From: Erysipelotrichales bacterium
Lineage (GTDB): Bacteria; Bacillota_I; Bacilli_A; Acholeplasmatales; WRBM01
Direction of reading: 5' to 3'
DNA: 64,000 nt
Assembly (NCBI GenBank): GCA_009784525.1
Contig: WRBM01000001.1
Span: 1 to 64,000, forward strand
Below the pieces are notes generated by a model, which had not been told where the DNA came from, searched no databases, and worked only from the letters and a program-made list of their open reading frames with translations. A program made the translations under genes and the position numbers. How positions within the stretch are numbered: position 1 is the first letter of the stretch; every line of letters begins with the position of its first letter. Shown one piece after another: positions 49,328-57,993 of the stretch.

Positions 49328-50131
49328 TTATTCAGGTCTTTCAAAGATTGCTTGTGGGCATAATAAGATATCACCTATTAGTTTTATTTGGAATAACTTT
49401 TCAAACCACGTATTGATTGGCAATCTCTTTAACAACCCTTCTTGGTTGCACACAATCAATTTCTCTTTATATGGCGTTGGGTATATTTGAATTAGTCCAT
49501 TTACACATTTTTGTATCTCTTCTAGTATGAAGTGTTCATCTTTTGGTCTAATTACTTCAACCGTTCCTTCTGTTTTAAATAACAATGCATGTTTAGGACT
49601 TTCGTTTTCGAGGAACATCTTCAGTGGCATTATCTTATTCATACATTTACTACAAAATGTTTTTCCATCAAATACTTCTGACTTTATTGCATCTTCCATT
49701 ATTGACTTTTCACAAAGTGAACAAATTTCTTTATTTGGATCTTCATTAATTTTTTCATCTGTATTATAGAAGTCTAATTTTACTTCTACACTACCAGTTT
49801 CATTTAATTCTCTTATAAGATGCCAAATCATATCACCAAAATCATCTTCCAACTCACAATCACCTTGCATGATTACTTGTTTGGAATTTTGTGTTACACT
49901 CATTTTGAATTTAATTGAGCCTACATATTCAGATTTATCTATGCTTATAACACATTCACCTAATTGCTTACTTAAATCTCTATGGTGTTTTATTTTAAAG
50001 TCCGTTTTAATTTTTTCGGCAAATTTAATCAAATTCTCTGCCTTTCTTCCAATAATGTATTGCCTTTTATTAATCAAAATATCTCTTTTTTCAACTAGTC
50101 TTTTGATTAACTCTTCATTTAACTTACTCAT
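49328..50131 (-). CDS. Domain A + zinc-ribbon/DUF3846-like fusion
   Basis: N-terminus paralogous to the 160- and 179-aa ORFs; C-terminus paralogous to the 137-aa ORF. Confidence 0.6.
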   Translation of the reverse strand: MSKLNEELIKRLVEKRDILINKRQYIIGRKAENLIKFAEKIKTDFKIKHHRDLSKQLGECVISIDKSEYVGSIKFKMSVTQNSKQVIMQGDCELEDDFGDMIWHLIRELNETGSVEVKLDFYNTDEKINEDPNKEICSLCEKSIMEDAIKSEVFDGKTFCSKCMNKIMPLKMFLENESPKHALLFKTEGTVEVIRPKDEHFILEEIQKCVNGLIQIYPTPYKEKLIVCNQEGLLKRLPINTWFEKLFQIKLIGDILLCPQAIFERPE

Positions 50132-50312
50132 TTGCTATCTCCTCATAAATAATTGTTATTTTCACACTTTCTCCTTGTATAAATGTTGGCAAAAATTGTG
50201 TTTCAATAATCTTCATGATATCAAAAGCTTCAGCACACTCTCCTTTTGTCATTGTTATTTCTGATTCTTGTACTGCCATTATTGAATAATTAATCCTATT
50301 ATTTGTTTCCAT
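50124..50312 (-). CDS. 62-aa small protein, copy 1
   Basis: Paralog of 50889-51077; overlaps the following gene. Confidence 0.6.
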   Translation of the reverse strand: METNNRINYSIMAVQESEITMTKGECAEAFDIMKIIETQFLPTFIQGESVKITIIYEEIANE

Positions 50313-50351
50313 TTTATCTCTCCTTTTGGACCCTTTTGGATCTTAATCAAA

Positions 50352-50379
50352 AGTATACCGCAAACAATTTTTAAGTCTA
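50352..50379 (-). promoter_or_regulatory. P-family phage promoter P2
   Basis: TAGACT-TAAAAATTGTTTGCGG-TATACT. Confidence 0.7.
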
Positions 50380-50428
50380 TCATTTTATTCTCATTAAGCT
50401 AAGAAAAGCAACTAACTTATCCTTTGTG

Positions 50429-50911
50429 TTAGTTCTTATCTGTTAAATCTATCTCGGTAGTTTCTATCGTTTCTCCTGTATAGAAATCTACCTCAACCAT
50501 TGTTACTTTTCTGAGCTTAATCATTGTGTCGATAAAATCTATCGTGATTGTTTTTCTTTCTGATCTGTCCCAACCCCTTGTGGACTTCAAAATCATCTCA
50601 CCAAACTCACCCTCTGAACAACATTCTCCTTTGATGATTTTTGATTTTGTTCCTTGCTTGATTTTGATTCTGTATTTAATCATTTCTGTTTCATCTGAGT
50701 CTTTATAACTGATAACACATTCTTTGGCATATTCACTAAGTTCTTTGTAATGTTTTACCTCGAACCCTATTTTCACTTCTTTTGAGAATGCTAGGATATT
50801 TTCCGCTTTAGTCCCAATCACAAAGTGTTTGTCATAGATTATAATTTCTCTTTTCTCAATGAGTTCTTTTATTAATTCCTCAGTTTCCTTATTCATCCTT
50901 AACCTCATCAT
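50429..50911 (-). CDS. Domain A protein
   Basis: EELIKELIEKREIIIYDKHFVIGTKAENILAFSKEV... paralogous to 49328-50131. Confidence 0.6.
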   Translation of the reverse strand: MMRLRMNKETEELIKELIEKREIIIYDKHFVIGTKAENILAFSKEVKIGFEVKHYKELSEYAKECVISYKDSDETEMIKYRIKIKQGTKSKIIKGECCSEGEFGEMILKSTRGWDRSERKTITIDFIDTMIKLRKVTMVEVDFYTGETIETTEIDLTDKN

Positions 50912-51077
50912 AAATAATTTTTATTTTTGTTTTCTGTCCTTTTATTAACTTTGGTATTATGTTTTTTTCAATAATTTCCATAACCTCACCCACACTATCA
51001 CATTCCCCTCTTCCAAATGTCGTTCCTGATATTTGTTCTGCTTCAAATACATAACTAATTTTGTTCTTTTTTTCCAT
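50889..51077 (-). CDS. 62-aa small protein, copy 2
   Basis: Paralog of 50124-50312. Confidence 0.6.
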   Translation of the reverse strand: MEKKNKISYVFEAEQISGTTFGRGECDSVGEVMEIIEKNIIPKLIKGQKTKIKIIYDEVKDE

Positions 51078-51119
51078 AATAATTTCCTCCTTTTTCGACT
51101 TTTCTAAGCCGTTAACAAC

Positions 51120-51147
51120 ATTATACCGCTAAGAATTTATAAGTCTA
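51120..51147 (-). promoter_or_regulatory. P-family phage promoter P3
   Basis: TAGACT-TATAAATTCTTAGCGG-TATAAT, flanks near-identical to P1. Confidence 0.75.
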
Positions 51148-51256
51148 CTAATACAAGACTTAAAGATTTTAAAGCCCACTAATAACACATAACATACATA
51201 AATCCTAACCAAAAAGCAACCAATAGCTCTTTAAGCTATTTGATGCTTTGTTTAAA

Positions 51257-51745
51257 CTACTTTATTGGGTTACCATGAAAGTCAAGTGGATTGCCCTTCT
51301 CATCTACTCTTCTTAGTAATTTCCGATTCTCAGAACTAATTGTTGTATCAATGAATTTGATTGTGACAGTTTTCTTTTCTGCTCTGTTCCAATCCTTCGT
51401 TTCTTCCCAAATCATTTGTCCGAACTCTTCCTCTGACTGACATTCACCATATATTTCTTTTGATTTTGAACCTTGCTTGATTGTTAGTTCGAATTTGGTA
51501 CTAGTTGCTTGTTCAGGATGTTCATAGCTGATGATGCATTCGCCGTGGAGTTTGCTAAACTCTTGGTGATGTGTTACTTTGAATCCTGATTTTACTGTTT
51601 TAGTGAATTCTAGAATCATTTCTGCTTTTTGCCCGATCACATAGTGTCGGCCATTTCTGATAATCTCACGACTCTCTTTTAATTCGGCCATAAGCTTATC
51701 AACTTCATGAATTTCTTGTTTCTCTGATTCTTGTTTTTTTATCAT
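51257..51745 (-). CDS. Domain A protein (start corrected to 51745)
   Basis: Paralog of the 160-aa ORF; AGAAGGAG RBS before ATG at 51745; the ORF-track start at 51796 lies in the promoter. Confidence 0.6.
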   Translation of the reverse strand: MIKKQESEKQEIHEVDKLMAELKESREIIRNGRHYVIGQKAEMILEFTKTVKSGFKVTHHQEFSKLHGECIISYEHPEQATSTKFELTIKQGSKSKEIYGECQSEEEFGQMIWEETKDWNRAEKKTVTIKFIDTTISSENRKLLRRVDEKGNPLDFHGNPIK

Positions 51746-51783
51746 TTCGTTTCTCCTTCTTAAGCCCTTGTGGCTGTTACTAA

Positions 51784-51811
51784 AACAATACCGCAAACAA
51801 TTTATAAGTCA
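51784..51811 (-). promoter_or_regulatory. P-family phage promoter P4
   Basis: TTGACT-TATAAATTGTTTGCGG-TATTGT. Confidence 0.65.
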
Positions 51812-51835
51812 ACTAATATCGCATTAATTAAAGGT

Positions 51836-51987
51836 CTGCGGCAAAAACCAGTCAAGCATAACCCAGAATGTGCATTTGGAGTGCGTGGATTTGCCCGAAG
51901 TGGGCAGGTCTTTGCGTTGGGGGATTGCGGTTGAGCAAAGCCCGTTTGCGTTCCCCCTTTGCCAGTCTCTTGATTACTTTGCCGCAT
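51836..51987 (-). ncRNA. Candidate structured phage noncoding RNA
   Basis: GC-rich island in AT-rich DNA; closing stem UGCGGCAAA/UUUGCCGCA; internal stem-loops; predicted TSS from the R element falls at the 5' side of the closing stem. Confidence 0.6.
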
Positions 51988-51993
51988 ACTTAG

Positions 51994-52040
51994 ATTGTAT
52001 AATAAGTCATCAGTATTTTTGGTTTGCTGAGAGCATACAA
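51994..52040 (-). promoter_or_regulatory. 47-bp R element, copy 3 (upstream of the ncRNA)
   Basis: TTGTATGCTCTCAGCAAACCAAAAATACTGATGACTTATTATACAAT, same length and ends as copies 1 and 2. Confidence 0.6.
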
Positions 52041-52302
52041 TTTTAATTTTTTTTCATAATTTTATGCAGAAATTCTGTTGTGTTTCAAATAGTCAAATTT
52101 CAATCTAGTTTTTAGCTTAGCTTTTGGCTTAACTATCACGTTTTTTGCACCTTTATAGTAAATTCTGAAACTGTACCCTTAGGGGGTGCAGTTTAGCGAT
52201 GAAATCTTACCATTTTGAGGTCAAAAAAGGACTCCAACAGGAATCCATTTTTTCAAAAAAGTGAGGCCGCGTATTTCAGAGGTTGGGCTTTCGGTGTGGT
52301 GA

Positions 52303-52335
52303 AAATGAAAAAAAATGAACAGCCTGGGGGGCTAT
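52303..52335 (-). terminator. Intrinsic terminator
   Basis: AATAGCCCCCCAGGCTGTTCATTTTTTTT on the minus strand. Confidence 0.55.
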
Positions 52336-52517
52336 TCATAAATCTTAATTTCAATTTAATGTACTCAATTTCGAATATATTATAATTGCGAAAATAGTAT
52401 TTTCGCAATCTCATTCTTCGTAGTGACTTATCCAAACCTAACCGTATCTAATTCGATACGGTTAATGGAATTGCCTATTTCAACCTCGATCTTTATTATT
52501 AATTATTCAGGAAAGTT

Positions 52518-53561
52518 TTATTTTTTCTTCTTACCCTTCGTTTTGTGCGGCTTTCCCTCAAGTAATTCATAAGTCTTCATGACCGTATCAAGGAAATCCA
52601 TTTCTGCCTGTGTTAATTCCTCAGCTGATTTCTTAATATATTTGTCATATTCATTAGATGCAATTTTAGTTGCTTCTTCATGTGATACTTCTCCTGCCGC
52701 ACTTAGTGTCGGTTTTTCTCGATAAACAATAAATCTTTCTAACTCCTTAACCCAATCACTCATATACATTATTTCTTGATCATAGGCTTTCATTTCTGCT
52801 ATTTCTAAATAGGCAGATACCATTAAATTTAATTGCTTTATTTCATTTTCATTCAAATAATTTTTCGCAATTAATACTTCATTTTTGTTCGGTCTTAATC
52901 CTTTGAATGCCTGCAGACCCATGAAAGGTGACTCAGAGTTCGCTCTAGATGCTATTAGTTCTGCTGCTGTGTGTTGATGAACTGCAAAGTGAAGTTTATT
53001 TTGCATTATCTTAAAGAATTCAATTGCAACTTCTGACTTTGGATTATAGTCAATACTGGTTGCGAATAAGTCTAAGACTTGTCGGTAAAACACTTTTTCG
53101 CTAGAACGTATATCACGGATCCTATCAAGAAGTTCTTTGAAGTATGTTCCACCACCTGCATTCTTCAACAACTCGTCATTCATCACAAATCCTTTTTGCA
53201 TATATTCCTTTAATATTGAAGTTGCCCATTTTCTAAAATGAATTCCTCGATGGGATTTTACACGATAACCAATTGCAATAATCATTTCCAGATTATAGTA
53301 TTCAATGTCACGGCTCACCTGACGGCTACCTTCGTTTTGAACTGTTGCATATTTTGCAACAGTTGCCAGATCATCCAATTCGCCATCTTGAAAAATACTT
53401 TTTATATGCCTTGAAATAGTAGATTTATCACGTTGGAAAAGGTTCGCTATTTTATCTAAGGGAAGCCAGATATTGTCATCATCAAAAAAAGTTTCTACTT
53501 TTGTTTTTCCATCTTCTGTCTGATATATTAAAATATCATTTTTCTTTTTTGATTTTGACAC
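52518..53561 (-). CDS. RhuM-family virulence protein
   Basis: LYQTEDGKTKVETFFDDDNIWLPLDKIANLFQRDKSTISRHIKSIF...YYNLEMIIAIGYRVKSHRGIHFRKWAT. Confidence 0.85.
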   Translation of the reverse strand: MSKSKKKNDILIYQTEDGKTKVETFFDDDNIWLPLDKIANLFQRDKSTISRHIKSIFQDGELDDLATVAKYATVQNEGSRQVSRDIEYYNLEMIIAIGYRVKSHRGIHFRKWATSILKEYMQKGFVMNDELLKNAGGGTYFKELLDRIRDIRSSEKVFYRQVLDLFATSIDYNPKSEVAIEFFKIMQNKLHFAVHQHTAAELIASRANSESPFMGLQAFKGLRPNKNEVLIAKNYLNENEIKQLNLMVSAYLEIAEMKAYDQEIMYMSDWVKELERFIVYREKPTLSAAGEVSHEEATKIASNEYDKYIKKSAEELTQAEMDFLDTVMKTYELLEGKPHKTKGKKKK

Positions 53562-53736
53562 AATAATCGCTCCCTTAATGCTTCTTTACGTGCAAGTATT
53601 ATAACACTTTCTATTATATTTTCAACATTAACATTACGTATTCAATATCAATTTAACAGACAATGTCTGTTAAATTAAAAAGTAATAACTAAAATTAGCC
53701 TTCCTTTCTTTAATCAGATATAGAATTATAAAATAT

Positions 53737-54027
53737 TCAGAATGGTTTCAACTGTCCATTATGATCAAACTCAATAGTCCTTTTACCATCTAACTCTCTA
53801 TGTATTTGCTTATGACAATTCTTACACACGGCCATCAGATTATCATTACCTAATCTTATTTCAATGTCATTATAATTTTGGTCAGTCAATGGAATAATAT
53901 GATGTACCGTTTCCGCAACTCCGCCACATCTTTCACATTTAAAGTTTTGTTCTTGAAGTTTATAATCTCTTGCATTAAACCATGCTTTAGAGTTATAAAA
54001 GTTTTGAAGTTGCTTACTCTTCGCCAT
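53737..54027 (-). CDS. HNH endonuclease
   Basis: CERCGG...VHHIIPL...DNLMAVCKNCHKQIHRE. Confidence 0.85.
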   Translation of the reverse strand: MAKSKQLQNFYNSKAWFNARDYKLQEQNFKCERCGGVAETVHHIIPLTDQNYNDIEIRLGNDNLMAVCKNCHKQIHRELDGKRTIEFDHNGQLKPF

Positions 54028-55144
54028 CCTCTAATACCTGATCCATTGCTTCTAAAAGTTCTTCTTCTCTATCGGTATGTTCCCATGGATGCTGGTTACT
54101 AATTCCAACATGTCCATATTCAGCCAATGATCCAAACTTTTCAAAAGTCATAAATGCATATTTAATAGTTTTAGGTTTAAGGTCGAATACTTTCTTGATA
54201 ACTTCTAATAAAGTCGCATCTTCTGATTGGGTTCTGTCAGTTTTAATTGAGATACTAACAGGATCCGCAACTCCTATCGCATAAGCTATCCCAATCTCAC
54301 AGTATTTAACTAAGAAAGTTTTGACAATATTCTTTGCGATATACCTCGCATAGTATGCGGCTGAACGGTCAACCTTAGATAAATCCTTACCACTCCAAGC
54401 CCCACCACCATGTAAGGCAAGTCCACCATAACTATCACATTGTAGTTTTCTTCCAGTCAGTCCACTATCTGCATACGGACCACCTTTAACAAATTCTCCG
54501 GTCGGATTAATTAGCACTTTCGTGCTTTCGTTAAGATACTTTGATGGAATGACTGTTTCGATTGCCATTCTAATTGGTCCTTCATATTTATTTCTTTCAA
54601 CTGACTCTTTTGTCTGAATCGAGACAACCACACAAGACACATTTGTCGGTTTATCATTTTTATCATATTCAACTGAAACCTGACACTTACCATCTACTCC
54701 ATAAATTTCAGGGTATAACCTTGTTAATGAATCTAGTTTCATTGCCAGTTTTCTTGATAAGACAATTGATAAAGGCATCATTTCTTTTGTCTCATCACAA
54801 GCATAGCCATACATAATCCCTTGATCACCGGCTCCACCTTTATCAACTCCAAGAGCTATATCTGATGATTGTTTGGAAACTTGTAACATAATATCAAATT
54901 CATCGCCATTATAGCCAATGTTATTTAATGTTTGTTTGGCAATATTTTCATAATCTACTTGTGCATTTGTGCTTACCTCTCCAGCTATTACCAATAAATT
55001 ATCTTTTATTAAACATTCAATCGCACATCTTGCATTCTTATCAATCAAGCTAATGGCTTCTAAAAGAGAATCTGCGATTTGATCGCAGACTTTATCAGGG
55101 TGTCCCCTCATTACTGATTCACTTGTTTTAATCATTTTTATCAC
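54014..55144 (-). CDS. metK: S-adenosylmethionine synthetase
   Basis: SESVMRGHPDKVCDQIADSLLEA, GAGDQGIMYGYACDETKEMMPL, GGAWSGKDLSKVDRSAAYYARYIAKN. Confidence 0.9.
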   Translation of the reverse strand: MIKMIKTSESVMRGHPDKVCDQIADSLLEAISLIDKNARCAIECLIKDNLLVIAGEVSTNAQVDYENIAKQTLNNIGYNGDEFDIMLQVSKQSSDIALGVDKGGAGDQGIMYGYACDETKEMMPLSIVLSRKLAMKLDSLTRLYPEIYGVDGKCQVSVEYDKNDKPTNVSCVVVSIQTKESVERNKYEGPIRMAIETVIPSKYLNESTKVLINPTGEFVKGGPYADSGLTGRKLQCDSYGGLALHGGGAWSGKDLSKVDRSAAYYARYIAKNIVKTFLVKYCEIGIAYAIGVADPVSISIKTDRTQSEDATLLEVIKKVFDLKPKTIKYAFMTFEKFGSLAEYGHVGISNQHPWEHTDREEELLEAMDQVLEDGEE

Positions 55145-55602
55145 TCCAATATTTTTTTATAAATAATACTTGCATACCTACAGTATCCAAACCCTTCTGA
55201 TTCAATCAATAATACAAACTCACTATTTTTACTCGTTACGGCAAGCACATGCCAGATATTATCCTCAACATACATCAGGTGTTTGTTTTCTAGAATGAAC
55301 TCATATTCATCCATTGGCTCGTTAATAACTCTCATTAACTCTTGATTACTTATGATGATTGTTTTTACAATTATGAATTCATGCTTAGGGGTTATCTCAT
55401 CTCCAATTGGCTTTCTAATAAAGTTTGTTCTTAAGTTTCTTAATATTTCAAACTCATCTTTATCAGGTACAATTGCACATCCACCCCAAGTGCCGTGTAG
55501 TTGTCCAATACCATCAATTAATTCTACAATGCCAACTTTTCCTTGATAGTATGGTTCACCCACCATCTTAATTATTCTAATTCTTGTTCCAATCTCAACC
55601 AT
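55141..55602 (-). CDS. DUF4314-like protein
   Basis: TRIRIIKMVGEPYYQGKVGIVELIDGIGQLHGTWGGCAIVPDKDEFEIL. Confidence 0.5.
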   Translation of the reverse strand: MVEIGTRIRIIKMVGEPYYQGKVGIVELIDGIGQLHGTWGGCAIVPDKDEFEILRNLRTNFIRKPIGDEITPKHEFIIVKTIIISNQELMRVINEPMDEYEFILENKHLMYVEDNIWHVLAVTSKNSEFVLLIESEGFGYCRYASIIYKKILE

Positions 55603-55627
55603 TTCGACTCTCCTTTTCTAACAAACA

Positions 55628-55655
55628 ATTATATCGTTAAAAATTAATAAGTCTA
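55628..55655 (-). promoter_or_regulatory. P-family phage promoter P5
   Basis: TAGACT-TATTAATTTTTAACGA-TATAAT. Confidence 0.65.
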
Positions 55656-55656
55656 G

Positions 55657-56970
55657 TTAAACTTGTTTAAAGAAGTCAATATCTGATAATAGTGTGCTTG
55701 AGCCATTTCTAATTAAGTAACAAGCATCCATATTACCCTTTAAATTAATGTATCTCTTAACTATCACATCCGCAAACTTTTCATCTAATTCCATTAAGAA
55801 TGCTTTACGGTTTAATTCTTCAGAAGCTATTAGTGTTGATCCCGAACCACCAAATAGATCTAGGACATTTTGTCCTATGGTCGAGGAGTTTTTAATTAGT
55901 TCTCCAATTAAGCTGATGGGTTTCATTGTTGGATGTAAATCATTCTTAACTGGTTTATCATGATTTAGAACACTATTTTTCAATGAATAGATTTTTTCTA
56001 ATAATTCAATGAGTGCTTCTTTTTTCATTGACTTAAAGTCAAGACTCAACGAATCAATGACCGTTGTCTTAGTTCTGTCATCAATAAAATAATGACCCTT
56101 ACCTTCTTTCCAACCATAATAAATTCCTTCATGTTTCCACTGATAGTCTTGTCTGCCTAATACAAGCTGATTCTTATTCCAAATTAATTGTTGTCTTGGT
56201 CTTAGGTTATTTTGACTTAAGGCTTTATCAAATTCAATATGAGCTGATGAAGAGTGACATACATAATAACTCGCACCCGGCTTTAAACAATCCAACATAT
56301 TCTTAAAGCATTTATCTAAGAATATTAAGAAATCTTCCGGTGACATTTTATCATTCTTTATTCTTCTGTTATCAAACTGTTCATAAGTATCACCTTTAGA
56401 ACCGATGTCAACATTATATGGTGGATCTGTAACAACTAAGTCAACCTGTTCTCCATTTAACAATATTTCAAAATGTTTCTGATTAGTTGAATCACCGCAC
56501 ATTAATCTGTGATTCCCTAAAACATAGATATCACCTAATTGTGAATATGGTATTTCGGTGATTGCTTCTTCAATATCAAAATCATCCTCATGAATTTCTT
56601 CAGGTAAATCAAGTTCAAACCCAAAGAGTGTCATATCAAAATCTTTTAAACCTTCTAATTCAAGTGCCAGCTTATCTAAATTCCAACTTGCGATTTCTCC
56701 AACCTTATTATCGGCCAGACGGAATGCCTTAATTTGCTCATCAGTTAGGTCATCCGCAATTATACAAGGTACTTCTGTTAATCCTAAATGTTTAGCGGCC
56801 TTATATCTTGTATGACCTGCAATAATGATATTATTTTTATCTACAATTATCGGAACCTTAAATCCAAATTCTTTAATTGAATTAGCGACCGCCTCAATTG
56901 CGGCTTCGTTATCTCTTGGATTATTTTCATATTCCTTTAAATCACTTATCATTCTTTTTGTTAGCTGCAT
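55657..56970 (-). CDS. ParB-domain DNA methyltransferase
   Basis: N-terminal IIVDKNNIIIAGHTRYKAAKHLGLTEVPC (ParB-like); VVTDPPYNVDIG and VLDLFGGSGSTLIASE methylase motifs. Confidence 0.9.
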   Translation of the reverse strand: MQLTKRMISDLKEYENNPRDNEAAIEAVANSIKEFGFKVPIIVDKNNIIIAGHTRYKAAKHLGLTEVPCIIADDLTDEQIKAFRLADNKVGEIASWNLDKLALELEGLKDFDMTLFGFELDLPEEIHEDDFDIEEAITEIPYSQLGDIYVLGNHRLMCGDSTNQKHFEILLNGEQVDLVVTDPPYNVDIGSKGDTYEQFDNRRIKNDKMSPEDFLIFLDKCFKNMLDCLKPGASYYVCHSSSAHIEFDKALSQNNLRPRQQLIWNKNQLVLGRQDYQWKHEGIYYGWKEGKGHYFIDDRTKTTVIDSLSLDFKSMKKEALIELLEKIYSLKNSVLNHDKPVKNDLHPTMKPISLIGELIKNSSTIGQNVLDLFGGSGSTLIASEELNRKAFLMELDEKFADVIVKRYINLKGNMDACYLIRNGSSTLLSDIDFFKQV

Positions 56971-57463
56971 CTATATCCCCTACTTCAAGTGGTCTCCATT
57001 CAGACTCATTATTTTTAATCTCTGCCTTTTTCTCTGACAGTTCAAGTTCATATTTCTTCTCAGAATATTCCTTACCAAAATTAATTATTAAAAGGTATCT
57101 CCCTACTCCTGGATCAGGTAATACATTTCGCATTTTCTTTAAAATTTTCTTCTTAGTACCTGATGATGTTTGTTCAATATATGTATCTTCATCTATAATC
57201 TGAAAGCCCATCGCTTTTTTAAACATCATCTCAAGAAGTGATTGTTTAAGTAAGTTCCTTCCAGTAACGTATGCTTCATCAACATCTTGATACTTCTTTC
57301 TTAATGTATAAAGTGTTGTTTCTGAAATACCAAGGATAGATGCGATGATTTCCATTCCACATGACTTTGAGGCAAGTTCCTTAATTAGTTTTAATTTTGA
57401 TTCTAATGTTTTATCTTCAACCCATACTTTATAAATATCCTTCCTTTTCATATGCGTCCTCAA
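56942..57463 (-). CDS. HTH protein (terminase small subunit/phBC6A51-like)
   Basis: ASKSCGMEIIASILGISETTLYTLRKKYQDVDEAY. Confidence 0.6.
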   Translation of the reverse strand: MRTHMKRKDIYKVWVEDKTLESKLKLIKELASKSCGMEIIASILGISETTLYTLRKKYQDVDEAYVTGRNLLKQSLLEMMFKKAMGFQIIDEDTYIEQTSSGTKKKILKKMRNVLPDPGVGRYLLIINFGKEYSEKKYELELSEKKAEIKNNESEWRPLEVGDIDAANKKNDK

Positions 57464-57480
57464 CCTTTTTAATCAAAATC

Positions 57481-57527
57481 ATTGTATCACTTAACATTTA
57501 ATTCTTTAGTTTACTCAGAGCATACAA
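57481..57527 (-). promoter_or_regulatory. 47-bp R element, copy 2
   Basis: TTGTATGCTCTGAGTAAACTAAAGAATTAAATGTTAAGTGATACAAT; 4 mismatches to copy 1. Confidence 0.7.
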
Positions 57528-57579
57528 ATAAAAAAAACTATTTCCGGTTAAGAAAATAGTTTATATTTTTTAGGTTTGA

Positions 57580-57664
57580 GTACCTATATATCTATAAAAA
57601 ATGGAGTTAACCGCTGAAAGGTAGGCGGTTTGTTTTGAATACTTATATAGGTACCCAACTCCAT
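57580..57664. repeat. Interlocked inverted repeats
   Basis: GTACCTATATA/TATATAGGTAC, ATGGAGTT/AACTCCAT, AACCGC/GCGGTT; the first two pairs cross. Confidence 0.65.
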
Positions 57665-57931
57665 TATAACTTATTTTATTTATTTTTGATAATTTTTTTT
57701 ATTAAGAGAGGGGAACCCATAACATACACTTAAATAAGGAGACAACAGCCTATGGTTAAGATACATGTTATGGATAAAACTATTATATACTAATTTTTTT
57801 TATTTTGTATACTTTTTTATCATTTTTTTATATTCTTGATTTTTCAGTTTATTGCCTATCTAATACACATTTAGGTAGTAATTTATCCGTTTTAATCATG
57901 CATAAACGGTACTTATTGAATAGATAAATTT

Positions 57932-57967
57932 TCAACAATAAAGGTGTGCCCTATGGTCGATTGGATT
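57932..57967 (-). pseudogene. 3'-terminal remnant of a paralog of the 401-aa phospholipase-like gene
   Basis: NPIDHRAHLYC* versus NPVDHRSHLYC* at the end of 61272-62477, with flanking downstream similarity. Confidence 0.6.
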
Positions 57968-57993
57968 GGTAAATTTATATTAAAACTAACAGC

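Noticed and set aside
51802-51987. 61-aa ORF in the GC-rich island
   Set aside because: Starts at the predicted transcription start with no RBS, composition driven by local GC content, and overlaps the P4 promoter; better explained as noncoding RNA.
53600-53680. aacagacaatgtctgttaaa palindrome as a phage operator
   Set aside because: Single copy in the promoter region of RhuM; probably a local operator but nothing further can be supported.
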